Source of the DNA: Candidatus Poseidoniaceae archaeon
Lineage (GTDB): Archaea > Thermoplasmatota > Poseidoniia > Poseidoniales > Poseidoniaceae
Length of the DNA stretch: 29,425 bases
NCBI GenBank assembly: GCA_949373265.1
Contig: CASICT010000040.1
Span: forward strand, 1 to 29,425
Direction of reading: 5' to 3'
Every line of letters begins with the position of its first letter. Positions within the stretch are counted from its first letter, which is position 1. Positions 22,721-29,425 of this stretch are shown here, one piece after another. Below the pieces are notes generated by a model. That model searched no databases and had not been told where the DNA came from. It worked only from the letters and a program-made list of their open reading frames with translations. The translations under genes were made by a program, and so were the position numbers.

Positions 22721-23269
22721 ATGGTTGAAGAGCGTGCGTTATTTGGGGTACTGACCGTATCTGATAGAGCACATTCTGGAGAATACCAGGATGAAGGTGG
22801 CCCTGCAATTATCGGATTTTTTGAAGAGGCTATTTCTTCAAAATGGTCTCACCATTCTAGGATAGTACCAGATGAAATCGAATCCATATCGAATGCTCTA
22901 ATCGAAATGATTGATACTTTGGGTTGTGATGTAGTAGTTACCACTGGAGGCACTGGCCCTGCAGCAAGGGATGTGACACCTGAGGCTACTGAAGCAGTTT
23001 GCCAAAAGATATTACCTGGATTTGGCGAACAAATGCGGTCGGTTTCTTTACAATTTGTCCCAACTGCTATTCTATCACGACAGGTTGGTGGCATAAGGGG
23101 AAACAGTTTGATTTTCAATCTGCCAGGTCGACCTAAAGCGATACGTGAGACAATAGACGAAGTATGGAAAGCGGTACCATACTGCATCGATTTACTAGGA
23201 GGGCCTTACATTGATATGAACGATAATGTATGCAACGCATTCCGTCCTAAAAGTGCAAGAAGAAGGTGA
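22721..23269 (+). CDS. moaB: Molybdenum cofactor protein MoaB/MogA
   Basis: A 182-residue member of the MoaB/Mog family that adenylylates molybdopterin before metal insertion. FGVLTVSDRAHSGEYQDEGG is the family start, VVVTTGGTGPAARDVTPEAT holds the MPT/ATP-binding TTGGTG motif and the following Asp and Thr, and LIFNLPGRPKAIRETIDEV is the closing block (NLPGxPxA). GAGGTGA lies six bases before the ATG. Spacing is nine bases from the upstream membrane gene and six to pyrC. No molybdoenzyme is in the window; some archaea use MoaB for tungsten cofactors. Confidence 0.92.
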   Translation: MVEERALFGVLTVSDRAHSGEYQDEGGPAIIGFFEEAISSKWSHHSRIVPDEIESISNALIEMIDTLGCDVVVTTGGTGPAARDVTPEATEAVCQKILPGFGEQMRSVSLQFVPTAILSRQVGGIRGNSLIFNLPGRPKAIRETIDEVWKAVPYCIDLLGGPYIDMNDNVCNAFRPKSARRR

Positions 23270-23275
23270 AAAAAA

Positions 23276-24667
23276 ATGAATGGAAATATTTTGATTACAG
23301 GAGCAAAAATGATTCTTCCGACTGGGGAAGCAACTGGGGACCTACGCATATCATCTGGAGTGATTAGTGAAATCTCTGTAGATTCGAGATTAGAATCTGT
23401 TGAGGGAGAAATGGTTTACGATGCTGAAGGGATGTATTTACTTCCGGGAGGAATTGACCCACAGGTACATTTTAGAGAACCAGGTAATGGATTAAAAGAA
23501 GATTTAGAGAGCGGTTCTGCTGCTGCTGCTAGTGGAGGAATCACTAGTTTCCTAGATATGCCAAACAATAACCCTGCAGCTGTAACATTGGAAGCAATAC
23601 AACAAAAGATTGCTTCTGCTAGCAAGAAATGTATTACCAATTTTGGATTCTTTATTGGAGCAACACCAAACAATACCGAAGAACTTCAAAGAGCAGTAGG
23701 TTCACCAGGAAAGGGTATATCTCATCCGGGTATTTGTGGAATAAAGATATTCATGGGCTCTTCAACAGGAGATTTATTGGTTCATGAAATTGAACATCTA
23801 GAGAATATTTTCTCTAATACCGCTGGACTAATCGCTGTTCATGCTGAAGATGAAAATAGATTGAATGAACGCTTTGAAAATGTCAAAGACAGAACAGATA
23901 TAGCGGCACATGCTGAATGGCGTGATGAAATAACCGCGCTTAACGCTACTGAACTGGCGGTTAATATGGCGAAGAAAACTAATCATCGATTACATGTATT
24001 GCATTTGACAAGTGGAATTGAGGCCGATTATTTATCTGAACTCACCCCTGCAGAGCGTAAACAAATAACCACAGAAACGTTACCCCAACACCTAACTTTT
24101 GATGAGACTGATGTTGAAAAACTCGACGTGCGTTTGAAGATGAACCCACCTATACGATATTCACAGGATAGAGAAACACTGTGGAACCGCCTACTTGATG
24201 GCACCATCACATGTATTGCTACTGACCACGCACCACATTTGCTTGAAGATAAGGCGAAAGGATGGCCAAATGCTCCATCTGGAATGCCAGGTGTTGAGAC
24301 ATCAATGCCTGTAATGCTAACTCATGCAAAAGAGGGACGTTGTACAATCGAACAAGTTGTGGCTTGGATGAGTTCAAACGTTGCTGAAGCCTATCAAATG
24401 GTAGGTAAGGGACAACTTGAGGTTGGATACGATGGCGATGTTGTGGTTGTAAATATGGAAAACAAGATCACGGTAGATGATTCTAATTCATGGACAAAGG
24501 TTGGCTGGAATCCATTCCATGGGCGTGAATTGGTAGGTTGGTCTAATCTTACAGTAGTAGCAGGAATACCTGTCTTTGAAAGAAATATAACAACTGGGCC
24601 TAAAGGAAAGTGCATCGTAGAACCAGGACAGGTTGGAAAACCTCTGGTCATGATGCCCTGGAATTGA
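23276..24667 (+). CDS. pyrC: Dihydroorotase (amidohydrolase family)
   Basis: The third step of pyrimidine synthesis, interconverting carbamoyl aspartate and dihydroorotate. The metal site shows IDPQVHFREPG (a Gln-Val-His form of the usual His-x-His, known in a subclass of dihydroorotases), a carboxylated Lys in GIKIFMGSSTG, His in IAVHAEDENR, His in LHVLHLTSG, and Asp in IATDHAPH. SFLDMPNNNP matches substrate-binding blocks of the family. Length (463) is normal. GGTGA lies eight bases before the ATG. Allantoinase or hydantoinase are alternatives, but MPNNNP and FREPG favour dihydroorotase. It is the last gene of the probable operon. Confidence 0.85.
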   Translation: MNGNILITGAKMILPTGEATGDLRISSGVISEISVDSRLESVEGEMVYDAEGMYLLPGGIDPQVHFREPGNGLKEDLESGSAAAASGGITSFLDMPNNNPAAVTLEAIQQKIASASKKCITNFGFFIGATPNNTEELQRAVGSPGKGISHPGICGIKIFMGSSTGDLLVHEIEHLENIFSNTAGLIAVHAEDENRLNERFENVKDRTDIAAHAEWRDEITALNATELAVNMAKKTNHRLHVLHLTSGIEADYLSELTPAERKQITTETLPQHLTFDETDVEKLDVRLKMNPPIRYSQDRETLWNRLLDGTITCIATDHAPHLLEDKAKGWPNAPSGMPGVETSMPVMLTHAKEGRCTIEQVVAWMSSNVAEAYQMVGKGQLEVGYDGDVVVVNMENKITVDDSNSWTKVGWNPFHGRELVGWSNLTVVAGIPVFERNITTGPKGKCIVEPGQVGKPLVMMPWN

Positions 24668-24741
24668 TTTTCGCTTTAGAATTGAAAAATTATCCATTAA
24701 GATTTTAACTGAAGGATATATCTTCCAAGCGGGGAAACACA

Positions 24742-25053
24742 ATGAGTGAACTAGAAGAAAGACTTGGACCAGGACACCAACAGATTATACTTGGACTACT
24801 AATATTCGCAGCAGGTGCCCTTTGGGGAATCATGCTAGCGAATGGCGCAGATACAGATTTGAAAGATTTATTTATTGCAGCAGTAATAATGCTATCTGGA
24901 GCCATGATCACTTTGTTAGGAGTATCATTTGGCACGGATAACGAAGAGGACAGAACCAACGATTTACAAAACGCAATCAGTGAATTAACTGGAATGTTAA
25001 ATACACTTCAGTCTAAGGTTTCTGGCGCCGAAAAAGACGACTCTGAAGAGTAA
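24742..25053 (+). CDS. Small two-helix membrane protein with acidic coiled-coil tail
   Basis: The 103-residue product has a short N-terminus (MSELEERLGPGHQQ), two hydrophobic helices (about 15-34 and 43-64) joined by an acidic loop (NGADTDLKD), and a charged tail of about 35 residues that reads like a short coiled coil (NDLQNAISELTGMLNTLQSK). Both ends should be in the cytoplasm. No family is recognised. AAGCGGGG upstream may serve as ribosome binding site, and ATTAAGATTTT about 40 bases upstream as promoter. Its TAA stop directly abuts the stop of the convergent carboxypeptidase. Confidence 0.65.
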   Translation: MSELEERLGPGHQQIILGLLIFAAGALWGIMLANGADTDLKDLFIAAVIMLSGAMITLLGVSFGTDNEEDRTNDLQNAISELTGMLNTLQSKVSGAEKDDSEE

Positions 25054-26544
25054 TTATAAGTTGTATAACTTAGAATACTTGCCCTCAACATAGTTGAGGA
25101 AAGCGTCAGGGCTAGGTGGTTTACCTGTTGCTGATTCTATCAATTGTGAGGGGGTCATAACTGACCCATGATCATGTATTCTTGAACGTAGCCATCCCAG
25201 CATACTTGACCAATCCCCTGAAGCTATTATCTGGTCAATATCCCCTAATTCCTCCTCCATAGATTCGAGTAATTGTGCTGCATACATATTACCCAAGGTA
25301 TAGGTCGGGAAGTATCCAAATGCCCCCATAGACCAATGTATATCTTGAAGGCAACCGAGTGAATCATTTGGAACATCTATACCAAACCAATCTTTCATCA
25401 TCTTGTTCCAAGTTTTTGGTATATCCTCAACTGCAAGACCTTCATTAAAAATCATCTTCTCTATTTCGTACCTAATCATAATATGCAAATTGTAGGTTAC
25501 TTCATCTGCTTCAACTCTGATGAAATCTGGCTTCACTTCATTTGCGACAAGGTCTAGAGTTTCGCTACTCCAGTCCGGGCAATCGGGGAATTGTTCACGG
25601 AACCACGGCATTGCAATATTCCAAAACGCTGCAGTTCTTCCAATCTGGTTCTCCCAGAATCTACTTTGTGACTCATGGACACCTAAGGAGACTGCCATTC
25701 CAACTGGAGAGTAACTGTGCTGCTTGGGCAAACCTTGCTCATACAGGCCGTGACCGGATTCATGCATCACTGCATATAGGCAAGAAAACGGGTCCTTCTC
25801 GTCGAACCTTGTTGTAAACCTTGTATCTCCCGGCCATAGACCAGCACAGAATGGATGTGTTGAACGGTCCATACGGCCGGCTTCGAAATCAAAGCCCATT
25901 GCTCTGCTTACTCGGTTACAGAATTCTTCTTGATTGTCAATTGGAAATGACATCTCATCTGGCAATCGTGGTATCTCAACATCAGATTGCATAATTTTTG
26001 ACAATAAAGGAACTAATCTCTGCTTTAATCCAGAGAAAAGTGGATCATAATCTGCCACTGTCATTCCAACTTCATATTCATCTAGCAGAACATCATAAGG
26101 GGTATCTTCACTACCAAGATATTCTATTCGTTGCCGAGTCAGTCTGACCATGTTTTCTAAGTGAGGTGCAAAAAGTTTGAAATCATCATCATTACGTGCT
26201 TTTTGCCAAGCGATTAATGCTTCACTACGGGCCTTGGTAAGTTCTGAGACAAACTCGGTAGGCAATTTTACCGCTTCGTCGAATTTCCTTCTCATCTCTC
26301 TTACATTTGCCGCTAAAAAATCATCATCGATATCATTCATTTCTAGGCTTGAGATAAGAGAACCCAATTCTGGCTCGATTAATCGGCTATGGCGTTGTCC
26401 TGCTAACCATGCAAGAATATCTCCACGGGCTCTAGCTCCTTTAGTTGGCATTATTGTTTCTTGGTCCCAACCCAAATGACCTTGAATTGCTTCAAATCGA
26501 TATAGGTCATTTACCCTAGATAGGAATTCTTCCCGCTCGGTCAT
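25054..26544 (-). CDS. M32 family metallocarboxypeptidase (Taq type)
   Basis: A zinc carboxypeptidase that removes C-terminal amino acids from peptides in the cytoplasm. The HExxH motif is in MHESGHGLYEQGLP (family HESGH), with the third ligand Glu in LGVHESQSRFWEN. Other family blocks are LGWDQETIMPTKGARAR near the N-terminus, DTRFTTRF, LHIMIRYEIEKMIFNEGL and DIHWSMGAFGYFPTYTLGNM. 496 residues is the family length. It fits a protein-degrading heterotroph, together with the aminopeptidase-like gene it diverges from. The start ATG at 26544 leaves an 82-base shared promoter region. Confidence 0.95.
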   Translation of the reverse strand: MTEREEFLSRVNDLYRFEAIQGHLGWDQETIMPTKGARARGDILAWLAGQRHSRLIEPELGSLISSLEMNDIDDDFLAANVREMRRKFDEAVKLPTEFVSELTKARSEALIAWQKARNDDDFKLFAPHLENMVRLTRQRIEYLGSEDTPYDVLLDEYEVGMTVADYDPLFSGLKQRLVPLLSKIMQSDVEIPRLPDEMSFPIDNQEEFCNRVSRAMGFDFEAGRMDRSTHPFCAGLWPGDTRFTTRFDEKDPFSCLYAVMHESGHGLYEQGLPKQHSYSPVGMAVSLGVHESQSRFWENQIGRTAAFWNIAMPWFREQFPDCPDWSSETLDLVANEVKPDFIRVEADEVTYNLHIMIRYEIEKMIFNEGLAVEDIPKTWNKMMKDWFGIDVPNDSLGCLQDIHWSMGAFGYFPTYTLGNMYAAQLLESMEEELGDIDQIIASGDWSSMLGWLRSRIHDHGSVMTPSQLIESATGKPPSPDAFLNYVEGKYSKLYNL

Positions 26545-26626
26545 ATACCCTCGACTGTGGATTTCATCTTCAATATATCACCCATTCCGGGCACAATTTC
26601 AAGGCATAGGATTGTTTGCGAGATAC

Positions 26627-27730
26627 ATGGCCTCACCCTTCCGCCGTAAGTCGAAGGGTAAAAATCCTGAAATTGACGATGATTCAGAGATAGATGAAGT
26701 CGTTCAAGAAGAGGAACCTGAAGCGGAAGATATTGAGGATTTCGACCTTGAAGTTGCTCTTTTAGAATCGGCTAAACGGGTCACTCAGATATGTATGGAT
26801 ATTAGAAGAGGAGAAAATGTTCTGATTGTATGTGACCCTACTACTGGAGAGATTGGACAAGCACTCCATCGGTCTGCAACCGAACGTTCGGACCGAGTGC
26901 TACTGATTGTGATGCCAAAAAGCCGGCACCATGGAGAAGAGCCGCCCGCTCCCGTTGCGAATCTTATGCGCCAGCAACAAATTGTAATCGCACCAACCCG
27001 TTATTCACTAACTCATACTAGAGCGATAAGGAGTGCTGTAAAAGAAGGCGCCAGAGTTGCTACTATGCCAGGAATGACTCCAGAAATGTTCGTATATGGA
27101 GGAATGACTGCTGATTTTACTGAGATTAAGAAAAACCTCTCTGAACTATCAGGAACTCTACGACGTAAACGTTTGATTCATGTTAAGGACCCAAATGGTA
27201 CCGATGTTGAATTTGAAGTATCATGGAGGGATTGGAAGTTAGATGATAACGGAATTTGTAATCGCCCAAGAATGATTACAAATTTACCTGCAGGCAAAGC
27301 GTTTGTATTACCGCGTGAAGGGACGATGAACGGTACAATTTTCATAGATGGAACTTGGGAATCAACCCTACTTGAAGAGCCCCTTGAATTAACGATTGAG
27401 AACGGTATTGTAATCGATATCAAGGGGGATTCTACTGCTGCTCAGATTAGACAACAATTTGGTGAAGCGGCCTCTAGACTTAGGAATAAGGACAGAGAAT
27501 TAGTTTGGACTGTAGCCGAATTCGGATTTGGGATGAATCCTAATGCAAGAATGACGGGCCATGTTTTGGAAGATGAAAAGCAATTAGGAACTTGCTATTT
27601 CGCAATTGGTGATAACACTAGCCTAGGCGGAAATGCATCAGTAGGCATTCATATTCCAGGTGTAATCTCTAAGCCTTCAGTCTGGTTGGATGACACCCAA
27701 ATATTGGATGATGGAATATTTGTTGCTTGA
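26627..27730 (+). CDS. Aminopeptidase T/leucyl aminopeptidase-like protein (COG2309, M29-like)
   Basis: A 367-residue protein. About 35 basic then acidic residues come first (MASPFRRKSKG, then EVVQEEEPEAEDIEDF) and look disordered. The remaining fold matches the COG2309 aminopeptidase group: MDIRRGENVLIVCDPTTGEI, ALHRSATERSDRVLLIVMP, LTIENGIVIDIKG, EFGFGMNPNARMTGHVLEDE, GTCYFAIGDN, SLGGN and VGIHIPGVISKPSVWLD. M29 enzymes are metal aminopeptidases. Here the expected His-x-Asp near the end reads His-Ile-Pro, so one metal ligand may be absent and activity is uncertain. ATG at 26627 is preferred to TTG at 26612. Its TGA touches the stop of the convergent polyglutamine gene. Confidence 0.75.
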   Translation: MASPFRRKSKGKNPEIDDDSEIDEVVQEEEPEAEDIEDFDLEVALLESAKRVTQICMDIRRGENVLIVCDPTTGEIGQALHRSATERSDRVLLIVMPKSRHHGEEPPAPVANLMRQQQIVIAPTRYSLTHTRAIRSAVKEGARVATMPGMTPEMFVYGGMTADFTEIKKNLSELSGTLRRKRLIHVKDPNGTDVEFEVSWRDWKLDDNGICNRPRMITNLPAGKAFVLPREGTMNGTIFIDGTWESTLLEEPLELTIENGIVIDIKGDSTAAQIRQQFGEAASRLRNKDRELVWTVAEFGFGMNPNARMTGHVLEDEKQLGTCYFAIGDNTSLGGNASVGIHIPGVISKPSVWLDDTQILDDGIFVA

Positions 27731-29104
27731 TCAACGGTTTTGAGTGCCACAAACCGGACAGAAACGCCAATTCGGATCTACTCCGATTCTGCAACCTCTG
27801 CAATGAAGTCCAGAACGTATAGTCGGCTGCATCGGTTGAACTGGTTGTGATGCTGCCTGCTGCTGAGCCCATGCTTGCTGCTGTTGCTGTTGTTGCTGCT
27901 GTTGCTCCCAAGCCTGCTGTTGCTGCTGTTGTTGCTGCTGTTGCTCCCAAGCCTGTTGTTGCTGTTGCTGTTGCTGCTGTTGCTCCCAAGCCTGCTGTTG
28001 CTGCTGAGGTTGCTGCTGTGGTTGTTGAGGTTGCTGAGGTTGCTGCTGTGGTTGTTGAGCAGGTTGAGGTTTTTGAATCCCAGCCCTAATTGGTTTTACT
28101 GGCTTAGGTAAAGCCATCTTTTCGATGACTTCAGGTTTTGATTTTAATTCATCAAGGGTTACTTGGCCATCACCATCAATGTCGGCTTCTGCATGTAATC
28201 TTGCAGCATCTTCCATTTCTAATCCAGTGGCTTGAGCGACTTCTTCAATCGATAATCCACCGCTATGGTCTGAATCTGCAGCAGCAAAGGCGTCTTCAAT
28301 AGTGCCTTCTGATTCATCAGTAGGTGATTCAGGTTCTGCCATCAAGGGTTCTGGCTCTGGTTCAGGCACTGGTTCAGGTTCAGACTCGGGCTCAACCATT
28401 CCAAAAGCACCGGCGAAGGCATCTTCGGTTTTCTCAGAGTCTTTGCGAACGTCAGTTTCAATCTTAGGTTCCTCTACGCTAGGTAAAGGCACTGGAATCT
28501 CACTAGGTAGTGGTACAGGCGTCTCACTAGGCAGTGGTATTGACAAGGGTACCTCTTTGACTGGAAGTGGTGACAATTCAGGTTCTACCTTCACCGGTTC
28601 AGGCTTAGCAACTGGCGCTTCAACTGTAGGATTCGGAGGCACATATGCCGTTTCAATCTCACTGGCATTAGCACTGTTACTCGCTAAACTAGCAATCGGA
28701 GTTACGTGTCCTGCCACATCGAATGCTGCTTGTACCTCTTGAGCAAGAGAAAGTAAAGCATCCTTATTTGCAGCTGGGTTTGACATTAGGGATTCAACAA
28801 CTCTGAGATACTTTATCGCCTCTCCATCTCCCCCTGTCTGTTGGGCTATTGCAAATAATTTGAGTAATCGCATTGGATCTGATACTTCACCTAATAATTC
28901 TGCATCACTTTCTGAAAATTGACCCTCACGAATCGCCAGAGCTAATTGTTCAGGCAGAGTCATCACCCCGAGATGACCAGCGACTAGGAAGTAGATTTCA
29001 CCACCCTCGCAAGATAAGCGTTGACTAGCCAACTCGAAATCGAAATCTCCCGGCTTGAGAACCAAGTCAGAAAGTAAGTGCGAAAAACCTCTCAAGCGCA
29101 TCAT
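27731..29104 (-). CDS. EF-hand, polyglutamine and zinc-ribbon protein
   Basis: A 457-residue mosaic. Residues 1-140 are a helical domain of unknown family (FDFELASQRLSCEGGEIYFL, PEQLALAIREGQFSE, DPMRLLKLFAIAQQTGGDGE). A Pro/Glu linker with PLPSETPVPLPSEIPVPLPS and PEPEPEP follows. Two EF-hand loops come next (DSDHSGGLSIEE and DIDGDGQVTLDE). Then comes a Gln-rich tract with three AWE plus ten Gln units, and a C-terminal zinc ribbon (CRGCRIG then CPVCGTQNR). No transmembrane segment is seen, so it should be cytoplasmic. The start is ATG 29104 or 29101 (GTG 29107 also open), inside the 3' end of the small upstream gene. The function is unknown; calcium and zinc binding are inferred from motifs. 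Related archaeal proteins with a helical start and a zinc ribbon end may exist. Confidence 0.7.
   Translation of the reverse strand: MMRLRGFSHLLSDLVLKPGDFDFELASQRLSCEGGEIYFLVAGHLGVMTLPEQLALAIREGQFSESDAELLGEVSDPMRLLKLFAIAQQTGGDGEAIKYLRVVESLMSNPAANKDALLSLAQEVQAAFDVAGHVTPIASLASNSANASEIETAYVPPNPTVEAPVAKPEPVKVEPELSPLPVKEVPLSIPLPSETPVPLPSEIPVPLPSVEEPKIETDVRKDSEKTEDAFAGAFGMVEPESEPEPVPEPEPEPLMAEPESPTDESEGTIEDAFAAADSDHSGGLSIEEVAQATGLEMEDAARLHAEADIDGDGQVTLDELKSKPEVIEKMALPKPVKPIRAGIQKPQPAQQPQQQPQQPQQPQQQPQQQQQAWEQQQQQQQQQQAWEQQQQQQQQQQAWEQQQQQQQQQQAWAQQQAASQPVQPMQPTIRSGLHCRGCRIGVDPNWRFCPVCGTQNR
27866..27990 (-). repeat. 39-bp minisatellite encoding AWE(Q)10 units
   Basis: The block CTCCCAAGC recurs at 27905, 27944 and 27983, with a degenerate copy at 27866, each 39 bases apart. 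On the coding strand each unit gives Ala-Trp-Glu and ten Gln. CAA and CAG codons are mixed, so it is not a pure triplet run. Copy number probably varies between strains. Confidence 0.85.
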
Positions 29105-29225
29105 CACGAGACATCTCCATCATCTGATGGAGGGTATCTGAAGATTCGAATACACCGAAATAGGCGGCTGCATCATCGACCTCAATGCCATCAGGCATTG
29201 ATACATCAGCGATATCACTAGCCAT
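29067..29225 (-). CDS. Small acidic protein overlapping the EF-hand protein gene
   Basis: A 52-residue product starting MASDIADVSMPDGIEVDDAA and ending RDDALERFFALTF. It is acidic, soluble and probably helical, with no recognised family. GAGGAGAG lies about seven bases upstream of the ATG on this strand, supporting it; an upstream GTG/ATG at 29252 is open but would absorb this site. Its last 38-41 bases overlap the start of the EF-hand gene in another frame, so the two are probably translationally coupled and may act together. Confidence 0.6.
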   Translation of the reverse strand: MASDIADVSMPDGIEVDDAAAYFGVFESSDTLHQMMEMSRDDALERFFALTF

Positions 29226-29292
29226 GATTAATCTCTCCTCTTCCAATCCCAACGGTCTGCACTTTTTGAGCCTGATGCCTTGAACTAATCCC

Positions 29293-29425
29293 TCATTGTT
29301 TTGAAATATCTATTATCGCCCTTGATTGAGGGGCAGACCAACCTGTTGTCTGTAATTGCATGAGCATGGTCCTCTCCGACTCTCCGTCTCTCAAAGCACC
29401 CTTAGTCCAATCAACAGCGGCCAAA
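29293..29425 (-). CDS. C-terminal end of a protein cut by the window edge
   Basis: On the minus strand the frame entering from the right edge is open for 43 codons to the TGA at 29293-29295. It reads LAAVDWTKGALRDGESE, then TMLMQLQTTGWSAPQSRAII and DISKQ. The GWSxxQxxxIID pattern looks like a small helix-turn-helix or ribosome-quality style C-terminal helix pair, but no family is certain. The 67 bases to the next gene start include an AAAAAGTGC stretch. Same strand as the two preceding genes, so it may be the upstream gene of one operon. Confidence 0.5.
   Translation of the reverse strand, partial: LAAVDWTKGALRDGESERTMLMQLQTTGWSAPQSRAIIDISKQ

Noticed and set aside
28302..28742. Plus-strand frame rich in Gly and Ser opposite the Pro/Glu linker
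   Set aside because: It is the shadow of PEPEPEP and PLPSETP codons of the minus-strand gene.
29067..29107. A frameshift joining the small acidic gene to the EF-hand gene
   Set aside because: The two frames overlap and the EF-hand frame has an upstream in-frame TGA with several start codons, which fits coupled translation of separate proteins better.

Overview
This window is most consistent with a planktonic marine euryarchaeon of the Thermoplasmatota, close to Marine Group II (Ca. Poseidoniales). The clues are an archaeal-length NFACT/RqcH protein, AGGTGA or GGTGA ribosome binding sites at several starts, TATA-like boxes in short divergent gaps, a tRNA-Phe gene without encoded CCA, an archaeal-style lipobox protein and many acidic secreted proteins with terminal membrane anchors. 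This placement is inferred from style and gene content; no ribosomal gene is present to prove it.

Layout, left to right. A partial secreted protein (minus) faces a large two-anchor ectodomain protein that carries conserved blocks of the eukaryotic CD36/LIMP-2/SR-BI scavenger receptor family. Next come two divergent DNA repair genes, a Nei/Fpg glycosylase and an iron-sulfur photolyase. A tightly overlapping set follows: a Nudix plus metallo-beta-lactamase fusion, RqcH and a SAM methyltransferase. After it lie a secreted anchored protein, a tandem gamma-glutamylcyclotransferase-fold protein and a Pro/Gln-rich membrane protein that looks frameshifted.

The centre is a metal acquisition locus. 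A NikR-like ribbon-helix-helix regulator is divergent from a zinc ABC importer made of ZnuA, a 33-residue membrane microprotein, ZnuC and ZnuB. ZnuA is extraordinary: an insert of about 625 residues in the usual His-rich loop holds His/Asp tandem repeats, four EF-hand loops, four copies of a two-Cys module and two copies of a small beta module. One extra base at about 14352 splits the reading frame. A 7-bp inverted repeat sits in the shared promoter region.

The right part carries a thiolase (minus), a bacterial-type RNase PH directly before tRNA-Phe(GAA), a membrane protein with a small multidrug export-like end in an apparent operon with moaB and pyrC, and a two-helix membrane protein. These are followed by an M32 carboxypeptidase (minus), an aminopeptidase T-like protein, and a minus-strand group at the edge: an EF-hand, polyglutamine and zinc-ribbon protein, its overlapping small upstream gene, and the tail of another gene. 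Genes are densely packed and no gene-free stretch exceeds 300 bases.
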